From: Saccoglossus kowalevskii
Lineage: Eukaryota; Hemichordata; Enteropneusta; Harrimaniidae
Length of the DNA stretch: 50,838 bases
Assembly (NCBI RefSeq): GCF_000003605.2
Contig: NW_003109587.1
Span: forward strand, 4,149-54,986
Direction of reading: 5' to 3'
Shown: one piece after another, positions 11,188 to 23,340 of the stretch
Numbering within the stretch: position 1 is the stretch's first letter
Layout: each line of letters begins with the position of its first letter
The notes under the pieces: model-generated
Seen by the model: only the letters and a program-made list of their open reading frames with translations
The model's database searches: none
What the model was told of the DNA's origin: nothing
Position numbers and translations under genes: made by a program

Positions 11188-11218
11188 CTGACGAAGAGTT
11201 GAACTCGAAACGTCTGTC
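11188..11218 (+). ncRNA. Hammerhead-ribozyme-like motif near the retroelement 3' end
   Basis: 'ctgacga' (11188-11194) matches the conserved CUGANGA box. A short stem gagt/actc (11196-11199 with 11203-11206) follows, then 'gaaa' (11207-11210). A possible 2-bp helix III (ac with gt) then ends in the triplet 'gtc' at 11216-11218, a permitted cleavage site. Minimal hammerheads with very short helix III are known from Penelope-like elements. Helix I pairing here is poor beyond the first base pair and helix II has an unpaired A, so activity is doubtful. Confidence 0.4.
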
Positions 11219-11290
11219 TTGTAGTATTTTACCATTCTTCCACCCCTCGTACTAACTCGTACACCGACTAAACATTTACCGTTGCACAAC

Positions 11291-12060
11291 ATTTGTACTG
11301 ACTGAAATAGTGAAATATCTCCAGATATTTGTTTTTTAATGTATTTTGAGGGTTAAGTTGGAGTATACTACATTAAAAAGTTGTATTAGTGAAATTGGGG
11401 TGGTAGTTACACATACCTAATCATCCAGAGCTTGTTAAAGATCTTTCAGAGATATTTAAAAATAATAATGAAAAGCATGTTTATTTTTGTTAAATCCTGA
11501 TAAGCTATAATATTTAAAACTGCATATATGGAAATAGTGCTCCTCAAAATTATCATTTATTCTATGCATTTTGTATATTATCAATTTGTATACAACACTG
11601 TAAACTAATCTCACTTATATAGATAAACGCATTGTCTAGTAATTTTTATTCCCAGCTATATGCATCATCATTCCGTTAATTCATTTATAATTGAATGCGC
11701 ATAGAAACGAACTCAACTTGATCCTTATCTGAAGACTATTGACACTATTTATGGCCTTGGTCAATGTCATCGTATCTGTCAGAGAGGAACACTAAATAAC
11801 AATACCTCACTTTCGCAGTAATGATTGACTTTCACACATCGTCCTCTAATTCCCACTTTCTGTGAGGTCATTAAAACAAAAAACAAAAAAAAATACACAT
11901 GCATGTCACAAGGTTCGTTACGGTTTACACGTTGGGTTAAATTTAGTGTTTGGAGAAAAGGTACTATATTATAATACAGCCAGAGGTAGGATTATTTCAA
12001 AGTCGAGCTAGTAGAATTTGACACACTTACTAACACACGTCAACACTCCATTCACAAAGA
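11291..12060. other. AT-rich intergenic DNA
   Basis: No open frame with recognisable content, no repeat shared with the rest of the window and no RNA gene were seen. Confidence 0.5.
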
Positions 12061-12760
12061 GACGCGTGCCATATGTGTGCCGGATATTCATTGTAACCAC
12101 CTGTTAAGTGATTACCAAGGTGATGGTGCCAGTGAATTGTGAAAGCGGATCCCAACTATGTTTAGTTGTCATGACAATTATTCCAGGTGGGGGACGTTAT
12201 AAAAGGTCAAGGGAGATGCAGCTGCGCGGAGAACACTCCGAACCGAGGCAGCAGTAGCAGCCAGAGCCAGCATTGTGTTGTGAGTGAACGTGGAGAATAA
12301 GTCCATCCCACGTGGTGTGCAGGTTACCTGCCTAGTTGTCAGACGTTATGTAGAGACAGTGGAAGACTGGACTCCTTTTCAACGTGCAGTTCTACGGACC
12401 TTCCGTGTTCGACACGAGTTCTACAAAGTATTCTACGAAAAACCAGGCCTGGGTACCAGACTAAATCTACATGTAGCAACGTTTCTACAGCCCGACAGAA
12501 GCCGGTAATTATCACGCTCGTTACACACACATTGGGCTAGGGACCATTGGCTGTGTTTTGACTGTTATTTTGGTAATTATTTGTGTAATTTATTGGCTGA
12601 ATTATTGTATTCTTATTTGCGGGTGCTCTGAAATCGTAACAGTAATAGTTTCATTGTATTTTGTAACAGCCCGTTTCCTGTTTCAAAGTTTCGCGCGCCT
12701 ATCGGCGCAGATAAGTAGCGCCGTCTTCGATACATACGTATTTGTGAATCATCCCGGATT
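12060..12760 (+). promoter_or_regulatory. GC-richer island with TATA box; orphan promoter or solo-LTR-like
   Basis: This stretch is visibly richer in G and C than its surroundings. A clear TATA box ('gttataaaagg') sits at about 12197-12207. About 30-70 bp downstream comes a GC-rich leader ('gcagctgcgcgg', 'gaggcagcagtagcagccag') and then a 74-codon open frame at 12284-12508 with no motif I recognise. 'tcgcgcgcctatcggcgcag' lies near 12690. It could be the promoter and first exon of an unrecognised gene. It could also be an old long terminal repeat, but I could not find both ends or a flanking duplication, so the LTR reading is only a possibility. Confidence 0.3.
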
Positions 12761-12799
12761 GGGGTTGAGTATATGGGTTATCTACAAAACGCCACTGCT

Positions 12800-14209
12800 T
12801 TATTCTGCCCTGACATGACTGTTAATTGTTTCTATTGTACAGTGAATTCATATCTCTGTGTACTATTGATACCATAAACCGGTTGTATAATTTAACCATC
12901 TTTTACGATATTATTGTGCATTTCATTGTGTGGGGTCTGGTACGATAATAATTTATACAGAGGACAACCAACTCATCAGCTGGCTTATTTTGATATTTTA
13001 ATCAGTAGGGTGTCAAAGAACCCACAGCACGAGGTGGAGGCGTGCCTCTTATCACATCTGTGGTCGGATGCTAGCCTGACAATGCATATTATGTGAGCAT
13101 AGAACTTAAATGTTAATACAAATTACTATGTTGGACACTTTTTCATCTTCATATTTTACAATCCATATCTGTTTCAAGACATCCTGAGAATTTATCTTAG
13201 AAGCATAATAATACAACGACTATATTTGGTGTCACACTTTGCTCCTAATTCAAATTATACTATTTCTAGCAATATTTTTTTATTAATAAATCCTGTTCAG
13301 CATACCTTTTATTCCCCGACATCATATTCAATAGCTAATTATCAAGATCTTTGTTGAGTGAGAGCGCCATTGACTGATGAAAAAGGATCTTTTGAAAGAA
13401 TTAGATATATGTTATTTTCAATCTAATTTATTCAACAGCACCTCTACCACGAGGTCAATTCAAATCGAATTTTTAGAGATACCAAACATTGGCTAATATT
13501 TGAATAACCAATATGAATGTTTTTCTATTATTAAAGTAATGGGCCAAATGTTAATTAAATGTGATGATTGTGAACAGTTTACAAAATCGGCAATTCGCAT
13601 GCTGGAATTTCCATTCATAACGAGCGCATTGCTCCAAGGCGCTTATATTCAATATTGAAACTCCAAACTAATTAGGCCCGTGTATAGTTCCAATGCCCCT
13701 GTTTATCAAGTTTTATTATGTGATGATTAATTCTTAAAAAGTCAATGGAAAAATGAAAGTTAATTATTATGCAAACTAAGTAATTATTATGGATGTTTAT
13801 GAACCCAGAGCTAATTACTTACAATATTATTTTAGTGCATTAACGTACCAAGATTTATTGACAAAATATAAGTACCCCGGACACAATTGACTAATTATTA
13901 TGCAAAGCTTATAATTAAGCACATATTTTATGTAAAATATAATAATACACATATACATACATACATACATACACACATACATACACACATATATACAGAC
14001 ACTAAATGCAAAGACAGCCATTATGTGCTTTGCGCACAACAAGTATAGTGATTTAGAGGGTTTATCAAAAGCTTCAGTTTAAAAAGTGATTGAATCTTAG
14101 CTTTGGTTCTTAGCGTTGTTGTCGCCCTTGACTCTGTCATATCATATCTTGTGGTTGCAATAACAATTTGTATCTCATCATCTTAAATTAGGTAATCTTT
14201 GCAATCTCG
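12800..14209. other. AT-rich intergenic DNA with one microsatellite
   Basis: No gene is recognised. A 60-codon frame at 12914-13096 has no motif. The only structure I see is the tetranucleotide microsatellite listed next. Confidence 0.5.
13946..14000. repeat. (ATAC)n microsatellite
   Basis: The sequence is a run of 'atac' units, interrupted by 'acac' steps and ending in 'atatatac'. The open frame that crosses it on the minus strand (13827-14042, rich in Tyr-Val-Cys-Met) is a translation of the repeat and not a gene. Confidence 0.85.
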
Positions 14210-15455
14210 TCAAGATGTCAAGCACCGTTAATTTTGGTATAACTATCTAGTACGATTTCACTGAAATAAAACATGTATCCATCCCAATCAGTTTTTCTAT
14301 GTTGTCACATTAAATCCTAGCAGAATGATTTGACTACCATACGATGTTTATATCTGAAACAGTATTCTACCGATATGATGATTATCTTTTGAGCATCAAG
14401 TATATTTACTTTTTGTAAGATTCGTTTGACTCGATTTAAACAGCTCTGACTATACACTCGGTGAAAATGCAGACTAGTAGGATGAAAGAGCATTAAGAAA
14501 TCGCTGATCTAACCAATACAACTTTGGAGTACAACGATTTTATGAATTGTGTAAACCACTTACGCTTTCTTGAGATAGATTTCGTTGAGCATTACACGTT
14601 ATTCTGAATAACTTTCTAATTAATAATTATAAAGAATTTTGCAACTGGGGTTACGTAAATAAAGTAAACATATCAACGTTTCTTGGTGGACCACTATAAA
14701 CAAGTGCACATTTTCAACCTTCAATGTAATTAATTAAAGGAATGTGATAAATTATTAACCATTTCAAAATTGTTTCATAGAAAATAGGTAAAATCTTACC
14801 TTATTTCTCTTGGTAGTTTTACAAGGCTATAATCATGTAATATTTTCCAACTCGCGTTAATGTCTTTTTACAGCAATTTTCACAAACCTCCTTCTTCATA
14901 GACTAACATTTGCATTCACGAAAATAATGCAGAATAAAGTAAAATTACCATATATTTGATTAAGAACTAGGGCATGGTGAACGGCACGCATTCCAAAATG
15001 TGCCGTCAGCCATCGTTTTTGAAAAATTTCAAGATTGTCAACTAACAGAAAATTGGTAAACTAAACCGGCCTGAGAATAGAAATTTGTTCAGAGCGTTCA
15101 ATAATCCATATTCCTTTCAGAACTTAGCCACATTTTTAATTAGGATGCTTTGAACTATTACACCCAAAAAATACTACCCCGCAAGTTAGATTACCCTCCA
15201 ATTTGTTATTCTTTTTTACTGACCTGACTACTTAACTCGCCAGAAGGAGTGGTGTGTCTAATAAATAAATAGTTGTAACAATGATTTCCTCTGTAGTCAT
15301 ACATACACTTTATGTGCCACTGAATATCGCAATGAATGTTGCCAAAATGAAAATAAGAATTTAACTGTCAGCGTTTGAAAATATTCTGAATTTGTACATT
15401 TTACCTCAAGTTTAATGAACTATCATCCTGTTCTATTTTGAGTTAAAGTAGCATT

Positions 15456-15475
15456 TTGCACTTTACGTTTAATTA
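15456..15475. other. Empty insertion site corresponding to R1 copy d in block C
   Basis: In B 'gcattttgcac' is followed almost directly by 'ttaattactatac'. In C the matching words 'gcattatgcac' (to about 44192) and 'taattactatac' (from about 45215) are separated by about 1.0 kb that includes R1 copy d. B therefore preserves the pre-insertion state, unless the element was lost cleanly from B. Confidence 0.55.
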
Positions 15476-17051
15476 CTATACGTCTGAGTACTTATTCGAA
15501 CATTCCTAAACTTCTTGTATAGGATAAACTATATCACCAACAGTTGCGCATTGAAGTTATTCATACACGTTATTTTGTTTACGGTAGACACAGAAGCACG
15601 TTAGTGATTATACAAATTAGAAGCCCTTCACTTAATGTAGACTTTCACACGGCACAAACGCGTTTCTTAACCATTTTGTACTATAATCACTCATTGAGTT
15701 AATAAGGTGGAAAATACACAAGTATGGGATCGTTTCAACAGCAGCTACGCAGCTACACGTCTGCAATACGATCACCATAGGTTGTTGGACCCAATCTCAA
15801 AGATAGGCTTTTACCTGTGAGCTATCAAAACACTGCACAACATAATAAAATAACATTCGTGAAATATTCGGAATGCCTGGTCTTCGTTGTTGTAAAGTGA
15901 ATAGGGCGTGGGCACCAGTAGTATTGTGTTGCCACACGGATATCAGTGGCAAAAAAACGTTTTTGTATCAACATTGTCTAATAAATATGTAGATCACCTT
16001 ATACATGAATCACACCACCATAGAAATATACAGCCCAAACAGACATAAACTAATTAACTGGTTCAGTACAAAAATTACTATTAAATTTAGCCACTATAGA
16101 GGATAAGTCATTCACATTATGAAATGTACGCAAATGTTATAAAGTTTAAAATATTTGACAGGTATGTTGTACAGTAGACGACATCCATTTTACATGGGGA
16201 TTTTACTGTTATAACAAATATAATGTCACAATAATATATAAATAAGATTTGTTGATGAATATATATGTACTTTAATATGATACCATAGTTTATGTTGGTT
16301 TGTTTGTTGCTTTTATTTACAATTGTCATTTAAAACTTACAAATATATGAATCATTGTGTTAGTTATATTTATCTTACAACAGAATATTAGTTTATGATA
16401 ATTATCACACAGCTCTAACACAGTAACGGACAACAGCAAATCCGCTAACTTGTCTTAAATTTTGACATTTTGGCTAGTTAGTTTTTTGTAGGTGTTGAAA
16501 TTAGAAATAGGTAGGTGTTAAAACGTCACAAGATAGAAATAAATGTTTTTAAACACACTTACATTGTTCCAAACCGTTGATTGGTAAAGATTTTTTATGG
16601 AAAATCATGAACAGAATAAATACGATAATATGTAAAATAAGATTTATCTTTATGAAAAAATTTGTTTGAGAATAATGGCAATGTAAGCATAGGTAGCATC
16701 ATCGAAAACAACGTGTTATTTTCTTTTAGTAATATAAATGTGTCGATTTCTAAAAAAAATCTGTCATTCTGTGGCACGATTGTCTGACATGGAAATAACT
16801 TTATAGATGATAAATATTAGTTATTGATAAATATATATCAGTGACTAAACAACTTCTGCCTATCACGTGACTAAATTTATTTTTATTTGAGTGATTAAAC
16901 TCATAATGAACAGTTTTTAGTGAGACTGATTTTGATTTATGTGAACTGCATAGTGTCAATAATTTGTTTTTTCTATCTAATTCAAAGAAAGTCGTATAGA
17001 TTTAGATAACTTGAAAAGACGATTAAAATGAATAATTCTGCTTAGTACGAG

Positions 17052-17127
17052 ATGATTAGAAGACAAGGATCAATATACATAGCTGGTGTATTGTTTTTTA
17101 CTGCCTGCATAATGTTGTATTGGCAAG
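17052..17127 (+). pseudogene. Sulfotransferase copy B: exon 1 only, gene remnant
   Basis: Exon 1 is intact: 76 nt, MIRRQGSIYIAGVLFFTACIM followed by LYWQ, same donor 'caag|gtaag' and same 'ttagtacgag' leader as in A and C. No counterpart of exon 2 or of the catalytic exon 3 can be found between here and the next block. Intron sequence homologous to C resumes at about 17195, where C is already past its exon 2, so exon 2 was deleted. Homology ends near 19392, so exon 3 has been lost or displaced. On the visible sequence no functional enzyme can be made from this copy. Confidence 0.8.
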
Positions 17128-17194
17128 GTAAGATTCCTGCAACATTTTTAATATTTAGTCTCAATTGTATCTCAATATTCCTAATTTAAATCAG

Positions 17195-17425
17195 TCTGAT
17201 TATTTACTAGAATCTCAATATGCTAGAAATTTGGACTTGAACAAATTGCTAACCGCAATAGGTAACTCAAGAAAATACAAACCATCCGACAACATGATTT
17301 ACGAAATTTATTTAATAGTATTACCAACAGAAGAACAGGCTCGATCAAGTAACATTTGAATGGAAATATAGATTTACGTCTGTGCTTCACGAATAATTTT
17401 CGGAAATGGAAAACATGTAAAGTTG
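17195..17425 (+). repeat. Intron-2 segment shared with copy C
   Basis: The stretch aligns with about 49110-49400 in C, for example 'acagaagaacaggctcgatcaag' (trimmed) against 'acagaagacgaggctcggtc'. Both copies are open over much of this stretch. B reads 'TEEQARSSN' (in 17165-17359) and C 'TEDEARSSNTSMDILIYVRA' (in 49077-49544). In the gene model this is intronic, and B has a stop shortly after the shared part. It is most simply explained by DNA-level duplication, but an unannotated exon is not excluded. Confidence 0.4.
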
Positions 17426-17429
17426 TATT

Positions 17430-18490
17430 TTTTCCTGCTGAATGTAGAAGGCCAATTTATTTCATGTTCTACCCTTCTTCACGACTGTCAAACACATTTT
17501 GTGTACAACTCCAGGGTGCAGGTACGCGATTGAAACAAAAATTTGGTGATATTGACTAACATTTCCAGTACGACCTATTGTATGTACTTTTTCTCTTCGC
17601 TGGGCTGAAAATTAAAATACTAAATATAGATTTGCTCTTCTTAACACATTTATTTATTATTTCAATGATATATTGAATAACATATTTTGACTCAACTGTC
17701 GGGGTGATGGTTTCGAGTCGGATTGGATTGGTGCGCGTTCTGTTTCGGACCAGGAGTGAGAGTGAAACGGCTTAATTCTGCAGTTGGGGAACTTGGGGAA
17801 GTTGACTTACTTGGCTTCAGCTTGAGGGACCGGGTCGTAACGCTTGCAGACGCACACAATGATGAAGAAACACCAAAATTACTTAGTTATAAATATGTAT
17901 TGATAAGATAAGAGGTGACTTTTAAATACATTGGTTGTTGATACTTAGGCTAACTGAGGGCAAGATAACGGATTCGTGTAGAGAGTTGGCTGTGTTGCGG
18001 CGTGTCGGGGAAAAGACTGGATCTGGATTAATAATGTTCATTGTCTCAGCTACTAATCTTCTATAATGATACGGGTAACGTTGTCAATGAGAGCTGGTAC
18101 TTAACAATTGATTCGTTAAACATATACCATGACAAAGTAACATAATTCAGCTGGCGACATATCTAATAGCGACAGTGAATAGCGCTGGAAATAAATATAC
18201 GGAACTGAAAAATATGAAACGTCCTCGTTTCAGGTATCAACTAAACTATTACATAATATACACGAAAAACTGCTAATAACTTCCTAACACAACAGTAACT
18301 GTTGTTGCCTATTTCCCATGTTTGTATATGTAACATTTTACATTTAAATCCAGGTGCAGAACTTGACTGCTTAATTTTGTTTTATTTAAATGCAGAGTCG
18401 GTATTTGCAAATTGAGATATTATGTACAAACGCATAATGTAGGCTCACGTATATTTAATATTAGCGCTCATATTTTCGATAGGTATTATG
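17430..18490. other. B-specific insertion of about 1 kb inside the remnant intron
   Basis: C runs continuously from 'aagttgtattttcgaaatt' to 'ttcaagagtag' at about 49400-49440. In B the matching ends lie at about 17425 and 18515. The extra sequence includes a GC-richer part at 17700-17860. It has no recognised coding content, and I could not determine inverted repeats or target duplications. Confidence 0.45.
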
Positions 18491-19389
18491 TCAGTTCTTG
18501 CATCTTTCTAATTCAAGAGTATATTTCTTGCACATGTTTCATCTCCTGACCCATAATTCTTCGAATTCCCTGTAAAAGCAACAAAATACAGGCGTGTAGT
18601 TAACCACACAATGGGTCACATAATGTCACATAATTGTTGCCATGATATAAACCAACTCCAGACAAAAAAGATAAATAATATAATAATGGATCGCGAGACA
18701 GATTTTGGCAAAAAAACAGAAATTATTTACTGATATCAAGTTTTGTGTGAGTAATCGTACGCAAACAAAACAAGTGATAGTACAATATCATAACTTAACA
18801 TAAGCACCAACTATGAATCCTTTCCTGAACAAAAATCACAGTAATACACTATATTACAACTTATCTGAGATACAGTTTGTTTGCAGCTTTTATTTTTATT
18901 TTTCAGTCAGAATGTCAGTAAGAATGTAGATATCACTATCACACGCCAATATATGATACAATCCACAGGCAGATAGCGATAGACCATAACATAGGCAGGA
19001 TATTCACACCATTCCTCATACATATGGAGTTTAGAATTCCTGCGATTCGCGCATAAATTAGCAGCACAATGGAAATGATAATACCTCTATAATTCACATT
19101 GCTTCAATTGAATTTGGCAATAATATTGTACGTAAATTAACAACACAATGGAAATGATAATGTCAACAATTATTACAGTATTTCTACATGACAACACCAC
19201 ATCCTTCCATGGTCGAGCATATTAGCCACATAATATCAACAATGACCACGATAATCAGTAATAACAATGTTATACAACACTTACAATGTCAGCAGTATTC
19301 GAAAAACTTGCAACACAGGAGCAGTGGGACAATGTCAGCAATACACGCGTAGATTAATAAACACACCGTACAATGTCCGTAAAATAACT

Positions 19390-22212
19390 AAATCAGTGGC
19401 GGCGGTACCGGAGGTTGTGGCAGAAAAAAAAACGTTCGGGCGGTCGCCCTTCAAAGATCAAAATGAAACCTTTAAATTGTGTCAATAAAATTTGCCTCTC
19501 GAAATGCAGGAAATAGCGTTTCTAGAGGGTCATGCAAAATGTAGTACAAAATTGACACTCGGTTGATTGAAGGCGCTACTTTTAGTGCTTGATGATGTTG
19601 ACTGTTCAATCATTCAATGTATTTTGAATTGTAGGTTTTATAATAAGGTTTTAAACGTTTGGGCATTGATATGTGTAATATAGTATTATAGTGAACTGGA
19701 AATTAATATGATATAGCTAATTTTGAAACATTATAACGATCATGTATAATATGTCAAAGGAGTTGCAACGATATTAGTGGCCCATGCTGAGAGGTTTGAT
19801 AAGCTCGATGATTCACATAGGACGATTTGAAATTGAATTGAAATAGTATCCTGGGTGTTGTGTTATATTGGTATTTGCGTATTGTTTTGTTTTGTTTTAA
19901 TTTCTTGATTGCGCTAAAGAAAGTCACGATTTTTTCCACAACAGACTGCTCTATGTTGTCTCAAAAAACTGGCCAATTTGTCTTTGTTTGCTGATTGTTA
20001 AATTCTGTCAAAGAAAAGGATAGTTACAACAATGCACTAGACTATGTTTCATATCACGAAAAATTCGATGGTTCATTGGGAATCATGGACTAACGTTTTC
20101 TGAACCAAGAAACAAATTAGAAACAGTTAGTTAATAACACAATGACTCAACCAAACAAGGAATTATTTTACAAGGAATAATTTGATGAGGTCCGTTGGTA
20201 TCAAATGAACATTCAATTTGCCTTTGTGAACTTCAAGACTTAGAAGACTTAGAATATTTTAAAGTATCATTTTTTTGATATTGATAAACCGCTAAAATGA
20301 AAACATTTTTAGACAAGTCAACAGTCAAATCAAATATAGAAATATTATAACATATAAGTTAGCAACCAAGAAGAAATACTAATTGCAAGATTAGATTATA
20401 ACAAAAACACATTGAGGCGTATTACTGACTCGCACGCCCCAATGAATAATTGGTGATACTGCTTTGATAGTGACAGCAGGTATAACACTATTTTTAGTTT
20501 GTTTCAACGAAAATGCTCACCAGTCAAAATTCCAAAATAAGAAACGTATAAAACCCGTCAAATTTAAACACGATTCAAGTAATTATATCTAACACATAAC
20601 CAAACGACAACAATGTTGATTGAAACCGTTAAACAAAAATATGAGCGTCATTAACTAATTACAAGTAGCAATCGACTATTGTGAATGACAGATGGCAAAA
20701 TACGATCATGTTCGTGATTCATTAAAGTTAAGGTCAAATATATTTGATTTGAAATATATATAATTTAGGTTGTTTATTTTAGTCTAAAATCGGTACTACT
20801 TTACGGAATGACGTAAAAAGTGTGTATTGACATATCATGCAGTAATCATACCACAAAGTGATATCACTCACTGGATGATTTTACAGCGTTCTTTCTATCA
20901 CAGACGAACGATGGCTGCTTAAATACTGAAAAAAAAATCCAATTCAATTTCTAGTAATAAATTAACTCCATATGGTATCAGCAAATTAATTAGTTTATTT
21001 GTAATATATATACATATATATATATATAGCTGTGACAATTACTTTAAAATTTGACTGAAAAATATGTACAAAATCAAACCAACTATCACTGATGAAAATA
21101 GCCAAATGCTGTGAGAAATTGAGTGGAAATTCATATTATTAGTATTTCACAGTTTATTTACAATCATCACATTTATATATATGTATGTATACATATATGT
21201 GGTTACGATAGAATAATATCACAAATTTCCGCGAAAAACATGCATGTTTTTGTTTTTTGTGCGTGTTATACGATAAGGGTCAAGTTTTTCTTTTCAATTT
21301 TTTTTTTACATTCTTTGTTTTTGTAGTTACATGAAGAAATCGTGACCTTAATACAATATGTATATTGTATATATGTAGTTGTATTCCAACCAATTCTCTG
21401 CTAAGTTAAAAGTCACGCCAATTGCTAATACCTCATATTTTCACACAGTTGTATCAATTATGCATTCATTTCACTCACTGTGAAAACACACTTTGATATT
21501 TAGAAAAGGCAACACTGCACTCTTAAAAAATACTATGAAGATACATTGTTTGTTTTTTTTCAACAGATTTTAGCAATAGGGCAGCAATGCAATAATACAA
21601 CTTTATTATATAGTGCATTTTAGCGAACATATACCTGGCATTTTTTATTATTATATACTTCAACGCAAGTATATGCTATAAAGTAAATTCAATGGATAAT
21701 GGATACCAAAAATTGATTTGCAAAATAAAATTAGCCATGACCTGTGCCTCCAACAATATAGAAACATTAGTTTTAGCTTAAAGTCAAATAAATCCAAGCA
21801 TGCAATGTACATATACAGTTTTCAGTGTGCACTACACTGAATATTTTAGATGTAATTGAAATCAAAAATCACGAAATCGAATACAACAAATTATAACATA
21901 TAACGGAACAAAGAACTTTGCAAGCATGCAATCATTAATTTTGCCAGCCTGAATGCCGAATATTTGGTGTCAGTGCCAAAATGGAAACACAGTGCATTAC
22001 AGTTCATAGGAAATTACACAATTTTACAAGTATAATACCACTCGAATCTGAGATTTAATGGCGTCCATTCTAATCAATGTTATATATTATATGCAACAGC
22101 TCATTTGGATCTACAATGACAGTTATTATAGTTATAATTACTTCTATACAATTTATAGTTATACATTGTCACTTATAGTATTAAATAAGACAGTAAAATT
22201 TGATATTTGTAT
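19390..22212. other. AT-rich DNA after the copy B breakpoint
   Basis: Homology to block C stops at about 19392, where 'cagtggcggcggtaccgg' begins. That start resembles the CAGTGGCGG termini known from some hAT-type elements, but I did not find the matching opposite end. No gene is seen. An (AT)n stretch lies at 21005-21030. Several short open frames here have no recognisable content. Confidence 0.4.
21003..21030. repeat. (AT)n microsatellite
   Basis: Alternating 'atatatacatatatatatat'-type sequence in a short, slightly interrupted run. Confidence 0.75.
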
Positions 22213-22345
22213 GCGATCTCCTGCTTTCAGCGGTGCCCTCCAGAATAACAGCGTTTCTCTGCCAGCAAGGCTCCTGTATTTCTTCGTCATTGTGTTGCAG
22301 AACCCATTGACTGTCATCCATTTCTACATCCTGGAACTGTTTTCA
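22213..22345 (+). repeat. Dispersed element R1, copy b (fragment)
   Basis: About 130 bp align with 44683-44812 of copy d, starting 'gcgatctcctgct' and ending 'catcctggaact'. The reverse strand reads 'EMDDSQWVLQHNDEEIQE' and on to 'QRNAVILEGTAESRRS'. This is close to the copy d peptide 'EMDDSQWLLQYNNEEIQE' with 'QRNAVILEDTAGSRRS'. The rest of the element is not present here. Confidence 0.6.
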
Positions 22346-22924
22346 CCTGGGCAATTCCCAGTTGTAAGTCATGGAAATGATAATGGAAAATGATTCTTCT
22401 ACATACTAGAGGCTGTTTCCACTGAACCGTGCCTTGAGTTATCTCCAGCAACCCCACATCACCCCATTGGCAACACCGCTCGTGTAAAACAGTCCTATAG
22501 CTCAAAACACCAATATATTGATACAGTAACTGCCTGGACAAGCTTGATATAACATTACTTTTAACCCTCTCGTTTTGACTAGATGTTCTCTACACTGTAA
22601 TTGCTGACCTGCTCATCGTCATGATAATGCTAATGTAGCTTCTAATTGGCTATGTGGCCACCTGGGATTCCAATAATTCTAGCGACAGCCATAATATAAC
22701 AATTTCAAATAGTTAGAATTTCATATCATATGATTATAAACGAGCCTAAACAAAATGCCAAAAAAATACAGAAAATCACAATTTACGCACAAATCACGGA
22801 ATGCGTTGTGATTATAACCTTCTACAATATACATGCGCAATATGGAAGTGATTCAAATCTTAATACCTAACTGTCAGAGCAAGTGTAAGTACGCAATAAA
22901 CCATGAATTGAGACTAGAGGCAAT

Positions 22925-23340
22925 TTCTGTATATAATGGAACAGTGATTCATTTTTTGTCATCGCTAGCACCTGTTTATAGTTTATTTGGCGACACATTT
23001 AATGCTATTACTAGGATCTGTATATAAGCCGTATTGAGGATGGACCTGTGTATAAGTTCTTTAGATGGGATTTAATATTATATCATTTCTGAGACCTGTA
23101 CATAAGCTGCCTTAAGGTGATACATTCAATAACATTGTTAGAATCTGTGTTTTATAAGTTCATTTTTTTTTATTGTCACTGCAGGAGATTTTGTGACTAT
23201 GTATATATTTCAAAAACACATTTAATGTCTTTGCTAGAATGATCTGATGTGGAACACATCTCATATTATTACTAGAACCGCATATAGACTATCATTTATT
23301 TGTATCTGGAACCCATTTATGAAATAAATTATACACCTGT
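22925..23340. repeat. Decayed minisatellite, about 45-50 bp period, left part
   Basis: The unit is approximately 'cctgtatataag' followed by a variable centre, 'cacatttaatg' and 'cattgttagaa'. Repeated starts are visible near 22926, 22971, 23020, 23047 and 23093. Copies are strongly diverged. The same unit resumes at 23780. Confidence 0.55.

Larger units (their letters stand above)
10370..11290 (+). mobile_element. GIY-YIG retroelement fragment, probably Penelope-like, decayed
   Basis: The translated pieces read in the order known for the C-terminal part of Penelope-like polyproteins. First comes a stretch like 'YPAPIVDAAVARVQSL', then 'KAIFKLLPIMVYRRYSNIKD', and then a GIY-YIG endonuclease-like region at 10739-11071. 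In this last region 'VVYCIKCPRCKMFHIGETKRRL', 'EHLRTVKD' and 'YPVAKHF' are recognisable, with the Tyr and (F/H)IG replacing the Y-x-G pair, followed by the downstream Arg. The segments lie in more than one frame and the reverse transcriptase is missing, so this is a truncated, inactive copy. A downstream hammerhead-like motif (11188-11218) fits the same family. Confidence 0.7.
14210..19392 (+). repeat. Segmental duplication block, copy B
   Basis: The block aligns with A upstream from about 14300 and with C from about 14630. The whole upstream region is shared with C. For example 'gtacagtagacgacatcca' occurs at about 16166 and 45924, and 'gaatgcctgg' at about 15870 and 45630. Relative to C, it lacks about 2.1 kb after exon 1 (including exon 2) and has about 1 kb of extra sequence at roughly 17430-18490. 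Homology stops near 19392, before where exon 3 would be. It also shows the empty site for the R1 insertion carried by C. Confidence 0.7.

Noticed and set aside
12060-12960. Calling the 12.1-12.8 kb island a definite LTR
   Set aside because: I found neither paired ends, a flanking target duplication, a primer-binding site nor internal coding sequence.
13827-14042. 71-codon minus-strand frame with repeated YVCM
   Set aside because: It is a translation of the ATAC microsatellite.
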